Position numbers and translations under genes: made by a program. Shown here in pieces: positions 43,176 through 55,325 of a stretch of DNA of 64,000 nucleotides (position 1 is its first letter; each line of letters opens with the position of its first letter). Under the pieces are notes generated by a model that worked only from the letters and a program-made list of their open reading frames with translations, was not told where the DNA came from and did not search any database. The DNA comes from Urechis unicinctus (Eukaryota > Annelida > Polychaeta > Xenopneusta > Urechidae), in the NCBI GenBank assembly GCA_034190875.2, contig CM067343.1, forward strand, positions 26,283,843-26,347,842, read 5' to 3'.

Positions 43176-44319
43176 ATCAAACTCTAGCTTGAACCCGTCC
43201 GTGATGTACCTCTTCCCGTCTTTGGTTTTTACGGCATTCGCTCTCGGTAGTGGCTGCGTTAGCTGACGGATATGCAACTTCAATCGTGATAAGACGATGG
43301 ATTTATTCGACACTGGTTCAGTGTTGGTATAGGGACTCGACATATCAGGCTGTAGGGACTCTACTTGCGCTGTGGCTTCTGACACGACTGCATGATGGCT
43401 TGGATCGCGTTGCGCTATCATTGATAGGGGGCTGTTTCCAAGGTCTCCACGCGACACCTGAGCCATATCGGGCTTAGCTACGATGTAAGGCTTCCTTGTT
43501 GGTCCGACAACACCGACAGGTTTGTCAAAAGACCCGTCGTATACTTCACAGAACATTGATAGTCATTTAGTAGCTCTCTGGTCCCGTTTCAGCTTGCTGT
43601 CGCATGTTTAATTTGTGTTAGAAAAAACGGATACTTACAGCGGTTTGACATTTGTTCGTTGTCAACACCATAGTTCTCGGGTTTATGTGACTTCCGTCTT
43701 CTGGGGTAAACAAATGTACGACGAATAAAAAAGTTTAAAATAAGGTAAGGTAAGGATATGGCGTTACGTACACTATGGTGCCTACAAAAGTATAGTAAAT
43801 GTCAAGGAATAAGATTGACATGAATTGGTAGCCACCTTTTAGGATTTATGGAAAAAAGAGGGAAATACACAGGGATAAAAATCAACAATAAGTGTAAAAG
43901 ATTAAATTGCGAATGATAATCCTAGTGCATGTCTCAACCAGCCAATAGGCTGGACCAGGTCATTCAAGTCTCTCGTGAAGGTTAAATCCGTAGACAAGAA
44001 TCGCAGTCCGTGGCACGCTGTTTGTCCTTTGTTAGTCGCCACTTATGACATACTAGAGAATACAGTGGATCTATAACCCTTTACCCGCAGGAGGTGTATT
44101 TTATGAGAAACTCGATAGTATTTCAAAATATGAATTTACACTTATCATTCATTATTTGTATAATCCAACTACTGGAAGGAAAAACAATAAATTATGCATT
44201 CCCATCTGACCTGACAAACACGAAGACGATGACAACGACGATAACTATAAGCAGTAGACCTCCTACGACTGGTCCAACTACCAGACCTATATTTGGAGCA
44301 CTGCTTGGTGGATTCCCAA
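43176..44319 (-). pseudogene. Gene C transmembrane and juxtamembrane exons (10-12)
   Basis: Exons 44211-44319, 43639-43700, 43176-43543, all open and the same length as in B (exon 10 as in A and D). The exon 11 sequence RRKSHKPENYG groups it with B. Where B has SSPYANIEP, C has SSPYTNTEP, so the ITIM-like pattern is lost. The exon 10 acceptor is a weak TTAAG. Confidence 0.82.
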
Positions 44320-44540
44320 CTTAACACGGAGGCATGGTTTACATTACTCTGCTTGCAAATAATAGTGAACAAGACAAAGGACAGTGCAATCAATTAATCA
44401 ATGAATATAAATTTTCGAAACCTAGTGGGGGTGCAGAAGCTGTGGTTGAGCTGCCAACAGATGGCGTAGTGCTCGTTCCCGGAAGAACATAATGATTGTC
44501 AGTCATAAATTAAAGACAAGATATATTATGACCAACCATA

Positions 44541-45100
44541 GTAGTGTAAGAGGTACCCCTACTTACCTCGTTTTTGACGTCGAACGATGGACAAAGTGGA
44601 TTGCGCAATATATTTTTCGCTGACGATTGCTTCCGGATATTTCGATGACATCATTCTATTTTTGGAAAGTGATTTCACCATCTGTTCAAATATTTTCCGT
44701 CCTTGAAATCTTTGCGACCTTAGAATTGGTGACCTCAAGTCAATACATTGAGCTGGGCGCTATTTGGATGAGGACATTTTTGGCAGTTTTATTGAGGAGT
44801 TTGTAAATGGGTATTAAAAGTCAATTAGCGGTAATGGTGTTGAAAGAGAAGTCAAGGATAGCGTTATTGTTATATATTTTTCGCTGACGATCGCTTCCGG
44901 ATATTTTGATGACATCATTCTATTTTTGGAAAGTGATTTCACCATCTGTTCAAATATTTTCCGTCCTCGAAATCTTTGAGACCTTAGAATTGGTGACCTC
45001 AAGTCAATACATTGAGCTGGGCAATGCAGCACTGACAGGAAAAGTGAGAAAAAACTACATCGCCACGAAAACAAATGTACTGTGGTACCTCTTACACTAC
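44541..45100. mobile_element. 560-bp inverted-repeat element (MITE-like) in gene C intron 9
   Basis: Ends are perfect 17-bp inverted repeats: GTAGTGTAAGAGGTACC at 44541-44557 and its complement at 45084-45100. TA flanks both sides, which fits the target duplication of Tc1/mariner-type elements. The matching intron of genes A, B and D lacks it. Inside are two 151-bp direct copies (44608-44758 and 44872-45022). There is no transposase, so it is non-autonomous. Confidence 0.7.
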
Positions 45101-45201
45101 TAACCATTACGGGGTATTGATTATGAATGTATATGGTGTAGGGGCAGTCTTCACGAAGCAACAGCCAATTGCCGATATCATTATTATCAATGAGAGTGTA
45201 C

Positions 45202-48120
45202 CTCCAAGTGTGATGCTGTGAGTCGCTGATTCAGAGTCCAGGTGAGCATTATTCACAACTCTAATCCGGACATCGAGTTTACCTGGCTCAGCAATATCAG
45301 TCACATTAGCGCTACTGGATACAGCAGGATCAGATACGTTATGTGCCATCCATGTATCAGTATCCGCTTGTCTGTACAGCACCTGTATGGAGGTGATGCT
45401 AGCACAACCTGATGACGTCAACTGTGAAACATAGAGAGCTGACAGAGAAAAATGCTTCAATCAATGTGATAGATATGCTATTCAAATATTCATATCCGTG
45501 ACTAACCTGCCATTCAACATGTATAGAGAATGATGGTGCGTTTGTTCTGGACCTCACGTTCACAATTGTTGCCGGTTCTGGTGCTGGAATCATTTTACAA
45601 TAGAACTTACTTGATGGTTCGTTGATTTCAAACATAAACTAATGTTGAAAAGATAAGCGGTACCTTTACAAAATGGTTTCACAGTCGTCTCTTTGGTCGG
45701 CTTTGTTGACACTTCAGATAGGCCTTGCCACACCCTGTAAGCGCTTACTCGTGTTAAATTCCAGACTGCGGACTGTTGCTGAATGCTCAGCCTTTTATAT
45801 TGCACCTGGTAACCGTAGTTTTGAGCCAGATCAGGTGAAATATCCCCAGCAGATCGCCATCGCAGCTTGACTTCATTTGAGCTTTCACTGATAACTGTTA
45901 AGTTCGTCTCCTCGCCAAGGTCAACAACCTCTACACACAATGTTCATTCTTGCTAATGCGTTTAATGCACGAAGTTGTGGCCATTTTTCTCAGGGCCGTG
46001 TTACATGTAGAATTCATGACTGGTTAATAGTTTCATATACACGATTCATACTTAATTCGTTGGAACATGAGTTGCCAATGTACCACATTTGACATCCATC
46101 TGGACATTCGCCCGTCAGGCCATCACACGTTTCTGATCCATTCAGACATTGATGAGTAGAACAGGAAGCATTGCAGTTGATCCCATATTGTCCTCGGCTG
46201 CATGCTGCAATAAACTCCGTTTGCTTAACAACGGAAAACCAATGCTGGAAAATAATAGATGAAAAGTGGTGAGTGTTTTCTAACGTGTTGTGCAAAGAGA
46301 TGGTTCAAATCCAGAGCAATTTAAACAACCCACTACGTTGTCACTGTCGGAGAGGCAATTCGTCGAATCTGAAATTGATTTGTTCTCCTAAACTATTTAA
46401 GTTGTATGAGTATATATGTGCACAGTGAGCTGCTTGGTAGGTATTGTTTGCAGTAACATTATTCCCTTTGACAGTAGATTACCTTATTACAATAAGTCCT
46501 TTGAAATTGATCTCAAATAAGTAATACATATTAATGAGTTACCAAAATTATATATTTTAGCTGATCCAGTAAGCACATAACAATTGTTGTACAGGATTTA
46601 CAGCAACGCAATATGGTTAGGTAAACCGTAGGAGAAAGAACTGATGTTGGTAATACGCAGTTGATAATGAGCGAGCAGATTTATATGAGTACCGTTTCAA
46701 GAAAAACATTTACAAATACTCATTAAGTACTCTTACTTGCTGTGACATACTCATGACCCATGACCACCACCTCACATATGTTAATGATGTTAGGTTCCAC
46801 TCCTCCTGGTTGGTTTGAATTGCAAGTTAGAGTATCACTCTCTTCAGGAGGTACAGGACCCTCATAAGACCGGCATAGTGTATTGCTGGTAATGTCACTG
46901 CTATTTCCAACATGAATGTCGAAATGGCCGGTTCTCATCGAGCCTGAAATGCATCAGTAATGAACGAGATAACACACTCATTCGCTGAAATGAAAAATAG
47001 AAATGTCTTTACACTGCAACTCTACTTACTATTCAGGTGTCTCCGGTTGAATATACTAATATTGTTGATATAAAAGTTCCCGCCGAGGTCCACGTACCAC
47101 CAAGTGAACTCAGCAGCGTCTTTGTCAGTATCGGTGCAGTACTCGAGGTCCTGACTGCTTGATGATTCAGGTAGTCTACCATCCACGGAGTTATAAGCCG
47201 ACTAATAAGCAAATCCGCTCTGATATACGGGTTTGTTTAAAGCCACATTACCTGTTTCATCACACAAATATATGTTGATGAATCATAACGTGTGTAAATG
47301 TAAAATGCTTGCTATTCATTGCATGTTCCCTACTACAAGTGTGTAGTTATCACTACCTATTCTGCATCCCTGTCCTCCCCAATAAAAGATGTTCTCGTTA
47401 CCAGAAGGTCGGGGTGCACCTTGCCTACAATCGACAGCACATGCACCAGTCACCACATCACAATCACCATCAGCAACGCAATTACAGGTGTAGGTACAAC
47501 CTTGATCGGGTCGACCAAATATACACGCTGGAAAGCAAACATAAGCTGCTGATTATAGACACTGACGTGCTGAGCGTTTATATAACGTTGACATTACACT
47601 GAGAATGATCTGACGATTTGTTACTATATAAAGAGGCGGGAACGGGACAGGGGGCGTTGGGCTGAGAGAAGGGGCTGGTGTGATGGGGAAGGGATGATGA
47701 TGCGTTTCTGGTCCGATTCATTCAGTTCTTCCGGCCAATAACTGAGACGGGCTGACATGTGGTCATGCTCGGGCATAAGCCAATGCTGAATGCTTGCGTA
47801 TAGATTTTACCCCACTTGCCCTTACAATGCCATCTAGATGTTATATCCAGCGATTGGGTTACTAAATGATATTGCTCGAATTATATGGTATCAAAAGCAG
47901 TTGACTAACAAGTATAAAACGGAATGTAATCATACAGTTATTATTTATGCCTCGTTCTATTGATAAAGCCAGAGCGGTCTTTTCAAACCAAACACCACCG
48001 TCTTCAAGTCGACACAACATCAACATATGTAGAAACCATTACATTCATATAACAAACCTTGTGACAAGATTCCCTCTAAGAGTAGAAAGATTATCACCGA
48101 TAGACTATGCTTCTGTGAAA
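45202..48120 (-). pseudogene. Gene C ectodomain exons 1-9
   Basis: Exons: remnant of 1 from 48058 to about 48120, then 47357-47527, 47030-47251, 46737-46943, 46285-46368, 46052-46204, 45664-45930, 45507-45583, 45202-45421. Exon 1 keeps the signal-peptide core and donor, but the DNA that should carry ATG is replaced (about 25 bp in A and B became a short unrelated stretch). Exon 3 has TAG at 47202-47204 where A and B have Trp. Exon 4 lacks nine codons, including the GRYVSL lectin strand. Exon 7 lacks 23 codons of the first fibronectin III domain. Exons 2, 5, 6, 8 and 9 are open; the exon 5 donor has drifted to GTTAGA. Confidence 0.88.
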
Positions 48121-48149
48121 TGAGTCTTCTTAAGTTGTGGCAAGCCCCG

Positions 48150-48164
48150 AGCCGACAATATTCC
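48150..48164 (-). promoter_or_regulatory. Conserved upstream element of pseudogene C
   Basis: Minus strand GGAATATTGTCGGCT, the counterpart of the element in A, B and D. It survives although the start codon next to it is gone. Confidence 0.4.
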
Positions 48165-48169
48165 TTAAC

Positions 48170-49260
48170 TTCCTTGTTCTGCTTCAACACGCGAGACCTA
48201 AGACGAGACCGTAAGAGGAAGAGTTTTTGAGCGCGTGCTGCTATCTAAGTACGTGAAAATTAGCGACCAATCCGCTGTGACTGATCCATAGAAAGTAAAG
48301 ACATCAGCGATGTGTGCGCAAATTTAACAGAATGCAAATTAGATTCCAAGGGACAATCGAATGTTTATCAATTGTTGAACCGACGAGACCGTTAGCGCAA
48401 GGTTTTTTATTTTGTTTGACAGTTGTAAGGAATCGGAATAACATGGACTGTGACTCATGTAGAGAAGATCATATATCTGGGATGTTTGCGTCCCTTAGAT
48501 AATATACCTACATGACTCTCGATGTTTGTCGATTGTTGAACGGACACTAGTGTAACCATAGCCCGACCATCCTTATGTGACAATAACCTAAAAGTAGATA
48601 ATATTGCCAAGTTAGAACCAGTGGGAACTTCAGGGGAGCCAAGAAGTAGAACCATATGGTCGAACTACACATAAAAACCTAGTCCATCATCATAAAGTGC
48701 CCTTCTGAGTGATGCCCACGAGTAACCTACGTATGTGGTAACGCTATCTTGTCCACGCCACTAACTTGTCCAACCGCATACAGCGCTGGGTAAAATTTCT
48801 GTGATAAACGCTTTATTGACACGACTTTCTTTGGTCGTGCGATTTAGTTCGTTTGTTCCATTAGATGATTTTGGAACATTTTAGTTCGTTGGTCTCTTCC
48901 ATTTCTTGATTGTATTTGACCCGCTGCAGTATGGTAATTATGGAAGACTGCCTTGTTATTTTGACTTTGTTTGTTTATTTAGAACTTATAACTGTTATTT
49001 GTAAACCCGTATTTCGTGGTCTTGAACTATAAAAATAGCTTTGTCGCTTAGTTCCCATTTTGTCAATAAATGTTGCATCTTCTTATTATTTTGAGTGAAG
49101 ACATTATACGGTTATTCAGTCAACCCTAAATTCAAATGCCGTTGAAGATATATTGTTTTGGTACACACTTCTGTGTCGTTGCCCCGGACAGGTGGTGGGC
49201 TGGACCTACAATCGGCCCCTAAGATCTACACTATGCCACCTGGCCTCTTATGTGGTTTCC
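48170..49260. other. Gene C upstream DNA and an LTR-like segment
   Basis: 48340-48660 matches the upstream regions of A and B. From about 48730 the sequence changes to an AT-rich stretch with TATAAAAATA (about 49030) and CAATAAATGTTGC (about 49063), followed by TTGGCGCCACAG (49260-49271), which could be a primer-binding site. This resembles a solo LTR plus leader, but no second copy is seen. Confidence 0.3.
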
Positions 49261-50029
49261 TTGGCGCCACAGTAGGGGTTCTGCTCTGCGACCCTGAGGG
49301 CTGTGGCTTCGGGGGAGGAACCTGAAGCGTTCAATTCCTCCTCCTCGCTCGACAACTCCACCAGCATGCCCTCCTCTATTAAGGCTGGCAGTCATCTATG
49401 GAGGTAGGACCCACCTCAGGGATTCTAGAACTACAGATTCCCTCATTCACTTCGGCACGAGTAGGTTGGGAATCCAACCTCAAATGCTGTTTTCTTACCC
49501 TTCCCCATGTTTCATACAGGCTCACTCACCCCGGATCCGCAATAGAGCTGTAGGGAATCAGCCCTCTTCGTCGCAAACATAAACCACAGCGAGTTTTTCC
49601 TTTCTTGGGGTTCCTCGCCGGTGGCCCTCTTAACATGAACATTCCATCCACTAGGGCCATAGCCAGCACTAGGGTGGACTGGTGACCCCTGTCATCATGA
49701 TCTCTGTTGCAGTTTGTGCCATTGTTACGCACTGCAAACATTTTATAGACACCAAACATTGCACTCATGTATCACATGCGGATACCACTGATTCATCACT
49801 TTCCTAACGTTCCACCTCTAAGGAACACTTTGGTGTGCAGGGTCTGCTACGTAACTTGTCTATGCAGAGTATGTCAGTTGTGGTAACACAAGCAAATGTA
49901 CTGTGGCACCACTTCTGACAGAAGTCACTCATTGCCAGGGTTGACGGTATATGCATTTCAGCTTATCGTCGGCACCTACATCGTCTTCCCATGTTCTCGC
50001 ATTTATTCCGCAGCCATACACTTACCCAT

Positions 50030-50200
50030 TGCCGTAGGCTACGGTCCCGTCACGGTTTACAACAATTTTGGGATTCGCCAATGAAACAACGTAATGCGTC
50101 CATAAGGGTCCTATTGTATCTCTCCTCTTGTCGATTAGCAGACAACCGGGATGTTGTACGCGACTTATGGATGTAGAGAGTATCACGCATTGCCGTCAAT
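50030..50200 (-). pseudogene. Gypsy-type integrase fragment
   Basis: On the minus strand a frame reads RTTSRLSANRQEERYNRTLM followed by DALRCFIGESQ, matching the end of the integrase catalytic core of Ty3/Gypsy elements (ER-x-NRTL block with the catalytic Glu). It lies downstream of the reverse-transcriptase/RNase H fragment on the same strand. The rest of the integrase is not recognisable. Confidence 0.5.
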
Positions 50201-50289
50201 AACTTCGGCTCTGGTTTGTAGCTGAAATAGGCAAGCAAACCTGGAAAATAGTGGGCACACAGTTCTCTTGCTCCTCCTGCATGTTGTAA

Positions 50290-51030
50290 GAGGTGACCTA
50301 TAGGTGGCGACCTGTTCGCCGTGGGTTGCGACTCGTTTCGCTGGACAATGGGATCCAGGTGGCTGAGTGGAGCGGTCCTTTTGAGAGTCATATTTGCAAC
50401 TCACTACTCTGGCCCGGATTTCATCTATACGAGAGGCTGGAATGGCCTGGTTCAGTCAATCAGCTTGTGGTGACTTGCCCTAGAATAATATTAGCATTTA
50501 GCTTAATCAGGTCAATCTTATCTATTGACATTTATAGGCATCATTAAACACACTAGTGTTAGTGTGCCGTTCAAACATATACTTACCTTACCTGCATAAC
50601 CCAATTACCCTGGCGCACCTATTTCATGTTCTGGTTGCAAGTGATGCACGAGGTTACATATCAGGTAATGAGTGCTGTCATCTCATACCAGTTACACTTC
50701 CCCTGACTATTAGCCTTCGTTCTTTCAACCCCCGTGTGGCCTTCTGATAGAGTGACATAGTTATACCCCCCCCCCCCCCCCCCCACCCCGATTGTCCGGG
50801 GATAGAATAGGCCCACTGTATCCTTCTGCATATCATAAGAGACGACTAATAGAGGGCAACCTGTTGGCCGTTGGTTGCGACTCGTGTCGGTGGACAATGG
50901 GATCTAAGTGGTTGAGTTGAGCGGTCCTTTTGCGGGCCATATCTGCAACGAATTTCGATTAGACGAGGGGCTGGAAGGGCCTGGTTCAGCCAATCTGCTG
51001 ATGGTGACTTGCCCTAGGATAATCGTTTCT
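50290..51030. repeat. SINE-like direct repeats, two copies
   Basis: 50290-50495 and 50835-51025 are about 85% alike (GGTTGCGACTCGTTTCGCTG and GGTTGCGACTCGTGTCGGTG; both end near GGTGACTTGCCCTAG). The second is preceded by a cytosine run (50768-50784) and GGATAGAATAGGCCC. Partial copies of the flanks recur at 51600-51740. They look like short interspersed elements; the family is not identified. Confidence 0.4.
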
Positions 51031-51966
51031 ATTTTTTATCTTTCCCCGCTCCATTTTCATTTATCATAGAAGGCAGGCTGCTTAACCGGGCCATCTTATA
51101 TATAAACCCTATATAAACCCTATACATACCTTACCTTATTCTCCAAAATCAGTGCTCGCATGTTACTGGGTACCACCAGATGATTCTCCTGTGTGCTTAT
51201 CGATAATTCCATCATTGAAATGAATCAGCTCTTTATTCGTCTAGTACGCCTTTAACGAATCAAAAACCAAGCTCCTTGTGCCGCCCATATATGTGCAATA
51301 GAGAATCCCCAGCACGATGGATTCTGCAAGCACAGAGGATCCGCATTAGTCACAAAGTAACAAGATGGGCGATGGGTCGTGGACGGTATTCAGCCCCCCA
51401 GGATCCCCCACTAGCCATGGCTCCTCTCCTGTATCGCCAACCGCTCTTCCATCCTTCGCTTGTACTTGAGCAGGTCTGGGGCTTTTTCCAGTGAGCATAT
51501 TCCGGTAACCTAATTTTCCCCAAACTTCACTTCTGGTTCCCTACGTAAACTGCCTTAACTGATTTTGTCCGTGGCCTTTCTGTGCGCTACCCCTCCTGGG
51601 TCCAGGGGTAGAATAACCCCCCTGTATCCTTCTGTTTTCCTTCCGTCTTTTTTCAATTTATCCTAAAAGGCGGCAAACTTAATCAGGTCAAACTTATCTA
51701 TTGACCTTTCTAGGCGCCATATTGCTCATTAGTGTTGGTGTGCAGTTAAACCCGAAACTCATTCACTCACTCACACTTATCTACTGCCAGTGTTGCACTG
51801 AGCTTCATCTACCGTCTACTCAGTACCCTGGCAGCTCACTGCAGCCAGAGTTGTCAGAGGCGCTGCCCTATTCAAATCACCAGCGCTCCTACATACGTTA
51901 ACAGTATTAACATATTTCGCAGGGCAGATCACACAATTTGGCTCCAGTCGCATACTCATGGCAATC

Positions 51967-52470
51967 TCATTGTTTTCGGGGCCTCCTAGATAAAGCATGC
52001 GCATTGTCATGTTTCCCGCCAGCCCAGTGTTTGAGGATCATGTTGTACTGTGACAATTCCTCCATCCACCTTGCCTGCTTACCCTGTGGCTCTCTTAACT
52101 TCAATGGCCAAATCAAACGGTCGTCCTTGCAGGTAGCGTATAAACTGCGTGTGAACCTCACCACAGCCAGTACCTTCAATCTCGTGGTACAATGCCTGCA
52201 TTGCTCTTTGGTTACAGCGTAGCTCCCGCATATATAAGCTACAACCCTCGGTGTAGTTAGTGTATCTTTCAGTGCTGTAAATTGGTCCAGTGTTAATCCT
52301 TTTTACCTATCACCCGGTACAGTGGTAGATATGCGAATTCCTTGATGAAGGCTCTGTACTTATTGGCTAGACCCAAGAACCTTTTCACATCCTTAGGCCC
52401 CTAAAGTTCCTGCCATTCCCTGAACACTTGGGTGTCATGTTGTGACATCTTCTCTTTCCGGTAAAACACA
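51967..52470 (-). pseudogene. Gypsy-type reverse transcriptase/RNase H fragment
   Basis: The minus strand encodes KDVKRFLGLANKYRAFIKEF (RT thumb connection) and, after stops and frame changes, KLREPQGKQARWMEELSQYN and HWAGGKHDNAHALSRRP (end of RNase H). This order is typical of Ty3/Gypsy pol. At least one TAG and several frameshifts show decay. Upstream parts of RT are missing. Confidence 0.7.
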
Positions 52471-52519
52471 TTTTATTGGTTTTAATTTCAAACCTTACTT
52501 CCTGATATCTTTGTTAAAC

Positions 52520-54600
52520 TGGTAAATCATGATATCCGAAACCTATTTAAATTATCCCATTAATTCAAGAAATGTTAACACCATGGATTATTTTGGTGTC
52601 AATGCATTGAATGATTGTTTACCATGCGTAGATACTTATTGATAATGGTCATATATCGGCAATATTCCAAGTCGCGGGACATTGTTATTAGTGGATTTAA
52701 TGATCCTGTATTTATATCCGCTATTGTGTCCTACTGTGCAAGCACCAACCCGGCTTATGGTCGATATTGAAAGCTACATAAGTTGATGGGAGCTTGCAAT
52801 ATGTTTTATGCTACTATGAAAGAAGCATCAATGGACCAACATGCACCAAGGTAAACATAATATTCAGAATGCCGAGGCTACTGCTATTAATAATAATTTG
52901 TTGTCATCAAATATTAAGTCTCAGAGAAGATGTTCGAAGCAGTTGACGCCATAGACAACAACAACAACAGGCGTTGTATTCTGTGAATCATTAACAGAAA
53001 GAAGGCGGCACAATGCGTACTGTTACGTATCGCAATATGTGGTATGATGACGAGCGATACGCACCTCAACGCTACAACTAATCAACAATGGGGTAGAAAA
53101 AGGTAGATGAGCAGTGTTAAACATGCAACAGTAACCCTTAAAACATAGCAATAGGAATATTGCCTGAACAGGTTTTGATAGTCGCTCTACTCGCATCTAA
53201 ACTAGAAAAGCAAGGCTGATGGAAAGCATGTCATGGTCGCTTTACACGCGTTTGCCCAGTGCTTGTAGCTATAAATATTAAAAAGATTCAAACGATGCTA
53301 TCCATTGGCTCACAATTTATGTGAATAGTACCTTATTTGATGCAAACATTTGCAGGGTTAGAATTGTAATTGACGTGAACTTTCTGAATTGGTTGGTCCA
53401 TTCGATCCAGGTAGCGACGTAATACTTGAAGACCCGTGGCTTGTTGATAATGTCGTAGTCAGGAGTCGCGCGTCAATGCCTCTTCTGTCTAAAAGTGATC
53501 TATGTGGACAAGCATATACATACAGATGCTGCTAACATAGCACGCATGACTACCGCCGAGTACACATGACTGTTGATGCGTAGCATACATAATCGAAGCA
53601 GAACGCGACGGTATATCGACAAGGGATGCCCTAGTACGACAACGTTGTGGCGTGAACTGTAGGCCCTCTGGAACATCAACTTGAGCCACTGACATAGCGC
53701 GCTCCTGATGATTAACTGCTGGTCCTAGATGGAAGCAGGTGTTACGCATGTTTATACTAGATAGTTGCTATATCCCCACGTCTCTGATTGGCTACAACCG
53801 TTTTACAGACATTACATGCTGGGATCTTTGACAATATGGGTTCTAAACTCATTACAGCAATCAATAGGCCGTTCATCTTTATGTCAGGGACAAGATCCTG
53901 CGGACTACATGCTACCTGAAATATTGGCCATGATACTTACTGATCTCGTCAAATCTGTGATTCTTGAATATGGTCACTATTAAAGCTTTACGTTATTTAA
54001 CCTAAATAACACATATTTACTTGAAGCCGAACAGACCATGACAGACCAGGATATAGAATAAATGGAATACATATAAAAAAACCTTATAATTACTTACAAT
54101 CGGTAGCCGGAAGCGAGTGGATTCTCTACCAGATGTCGTTACGCATCTGTGGTGTGCCGATGTGCGACCTGCGCTTGATGTTGCTGATGAAGGAACACGA
54201 ATGTCAGGCGTAGTTTTCAGAAGAAACTTGAACTTAATTGATAACTATGACTTCAGAATTTAAGATGGAGCTTTGCTTAAAAGATGTAGAGAGAGGAGTG
54301 TTGAGCCAGGCGGGCAGGTTAGAACTGATTTCTAAAGGTTCTAAAGTAATTCCCTCAACGGCCCAGGCACGCTTTCCCATTTCTCATGGGACATGCTGTA
54401 GCCTAGTCAGAGGATTGTCGTGGCTATAAGATGTGGGGTATGTATGAGGAGAGGGGTAGAGGCTAGCAGGTGACACGTAGGTCAAGCGTGGGCATGACTG
54501 AGAAGGGCACGTTATGATAATGTACAATGTTGTGACATAATGTACTTTTGGTACTCAACAACTGTATTGGGACAGACATACCTAGTCAATATTTTAACGA
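52520..54600. repeat. Inverted copy of A/B upstream DNA on the gene D side
   Basis: Reading on the minus strand, 54600 down to 52750 follows the gene B upstream sequence (24.1-27.5 kb) with the 24.69-26.11 kb part absent, and 52750-52520 follows gene A upstream (8335-8520). Landmarks are TCGCCGCCTT-type blocks, CTTTCATAGTAGCAT and CACCTGCTTCCATC. No gene is seen. Confidence 0.6.
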
Positions 54601-54737
54601 GGGACGACATGAACCCGCTTCGGTCTTATTCACGAAAATCATTCATTAGTGGCCATAGGTTCGCCAGCAGAAAAAGGCGCATGTCATTGTAGTGCATACG
54701 AGTTTTATGTTATAAGCATTTAAATCATTTTTGGCTG

Positions 54738-55100
54738 ACGTTACTCAAGAGTAGTGCGACCATATCTTTGTATTACTGCCCCCCCCCCCCACAACCCCCC
54801 CCCCTTCCAAACCCCCCCCCCCCCCCCCCCCCTGCTCCTAACTTGTTGATATCTTCTGCTCTTTGGTTATTTTCAAATTGGAATGGTCTGAACAAGGCTA
54901 TACTAGTATAGGTGCAAGTATCCACCTAGTTTTAAGCTGACTTTATTCACGCGTAGTGCGACCATATCTTTGTACTTCTTTACCCCCCCCCCCCCCCCCC
55001 CCCCCCGCTTCTAAATTGTCGATATCTTCTGCTCTTTGATTATTATCACATTGGAATGGTCAGAACAAATACTAGTGTAGGTTCAAGTGTCGACCTTATT
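54738..55100. repeat. Tandem duplication with cytosine runs upstream of gene D
   Basis: Two copies (about 54738-54940 and 54945-55100) share GTGCGACCATATCTTTGTA, then a cytosine run, then GATATCTTCTGCTCTTTG. The corresponding DNA of gene A is single with a short run of G on the same strand (7835-7842). Poly-C length here is likely to vary between individuals or reads. Confidence 0.7.
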
Positions 55101-55269
55101 TCTAGTGAGTCGTGGGTCATTGTAAGCATACTATCTTAGGCATACAAATATCGCAGATATATTAACCTGCATGAGTCGCACTGGTCGACATTTTTGGGGT
55201 TCCTTACATAGCAGTCTCGGGCTGCTAGACTACAATTCCTCGTTTGTTGTAACAGAACGAGGAAGTAAT

Positions 55270-55284
55270 GGAATATTATCGGCT
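55270..55284 (+). promoter_or_regulatory. Conserved upstream element of gene D
   Basis: GGAATATTATCGGCT lies 41 nt before the start codon of gene D, the same distance as in gene A, although the DNA between has diverged. Confidence 0.5.
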
Positions 55285-55325
55285 TGCGATTCACCTCAGC
55301 TTTGGGAAACTCATTTGACATAGCC

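Larger units (their letters stand above)
40164..48120 (-). pseudogene. Gene C: broken copy of the lectin receptor tyrosine phosphatase (B-type)
   Basis: Exons 2-15 and 18-24 can be aligned one to one with gene B, but lesions are many: no start codon in exon 1; TAG in exon 3; in-frame deletions in exons 4 and 7; a 5-bp deletion in exon 13; loss of exon 16 and half of exon 17; a lost acceptor before exon 18; a 1-bp deletion in exon 23; exon 25 gone except for its last bases; exons 26-27 absent. It cannot make a receptor. The unbroken parts remain very close to B, so the copy is young or was corrected by gene conversion. It is the best evidence that the B-type tail existed in two copies. Confidence 0.9.

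Noticed and set aside
48730..49271. LTR with TATA box, poly-A signal and primer-binding site
   Set aside because: Suggestive, but there is no second LTR or target duplication and the nearby Gypsy pol fragments lie on the other strand, so it is described only as LTR-like.
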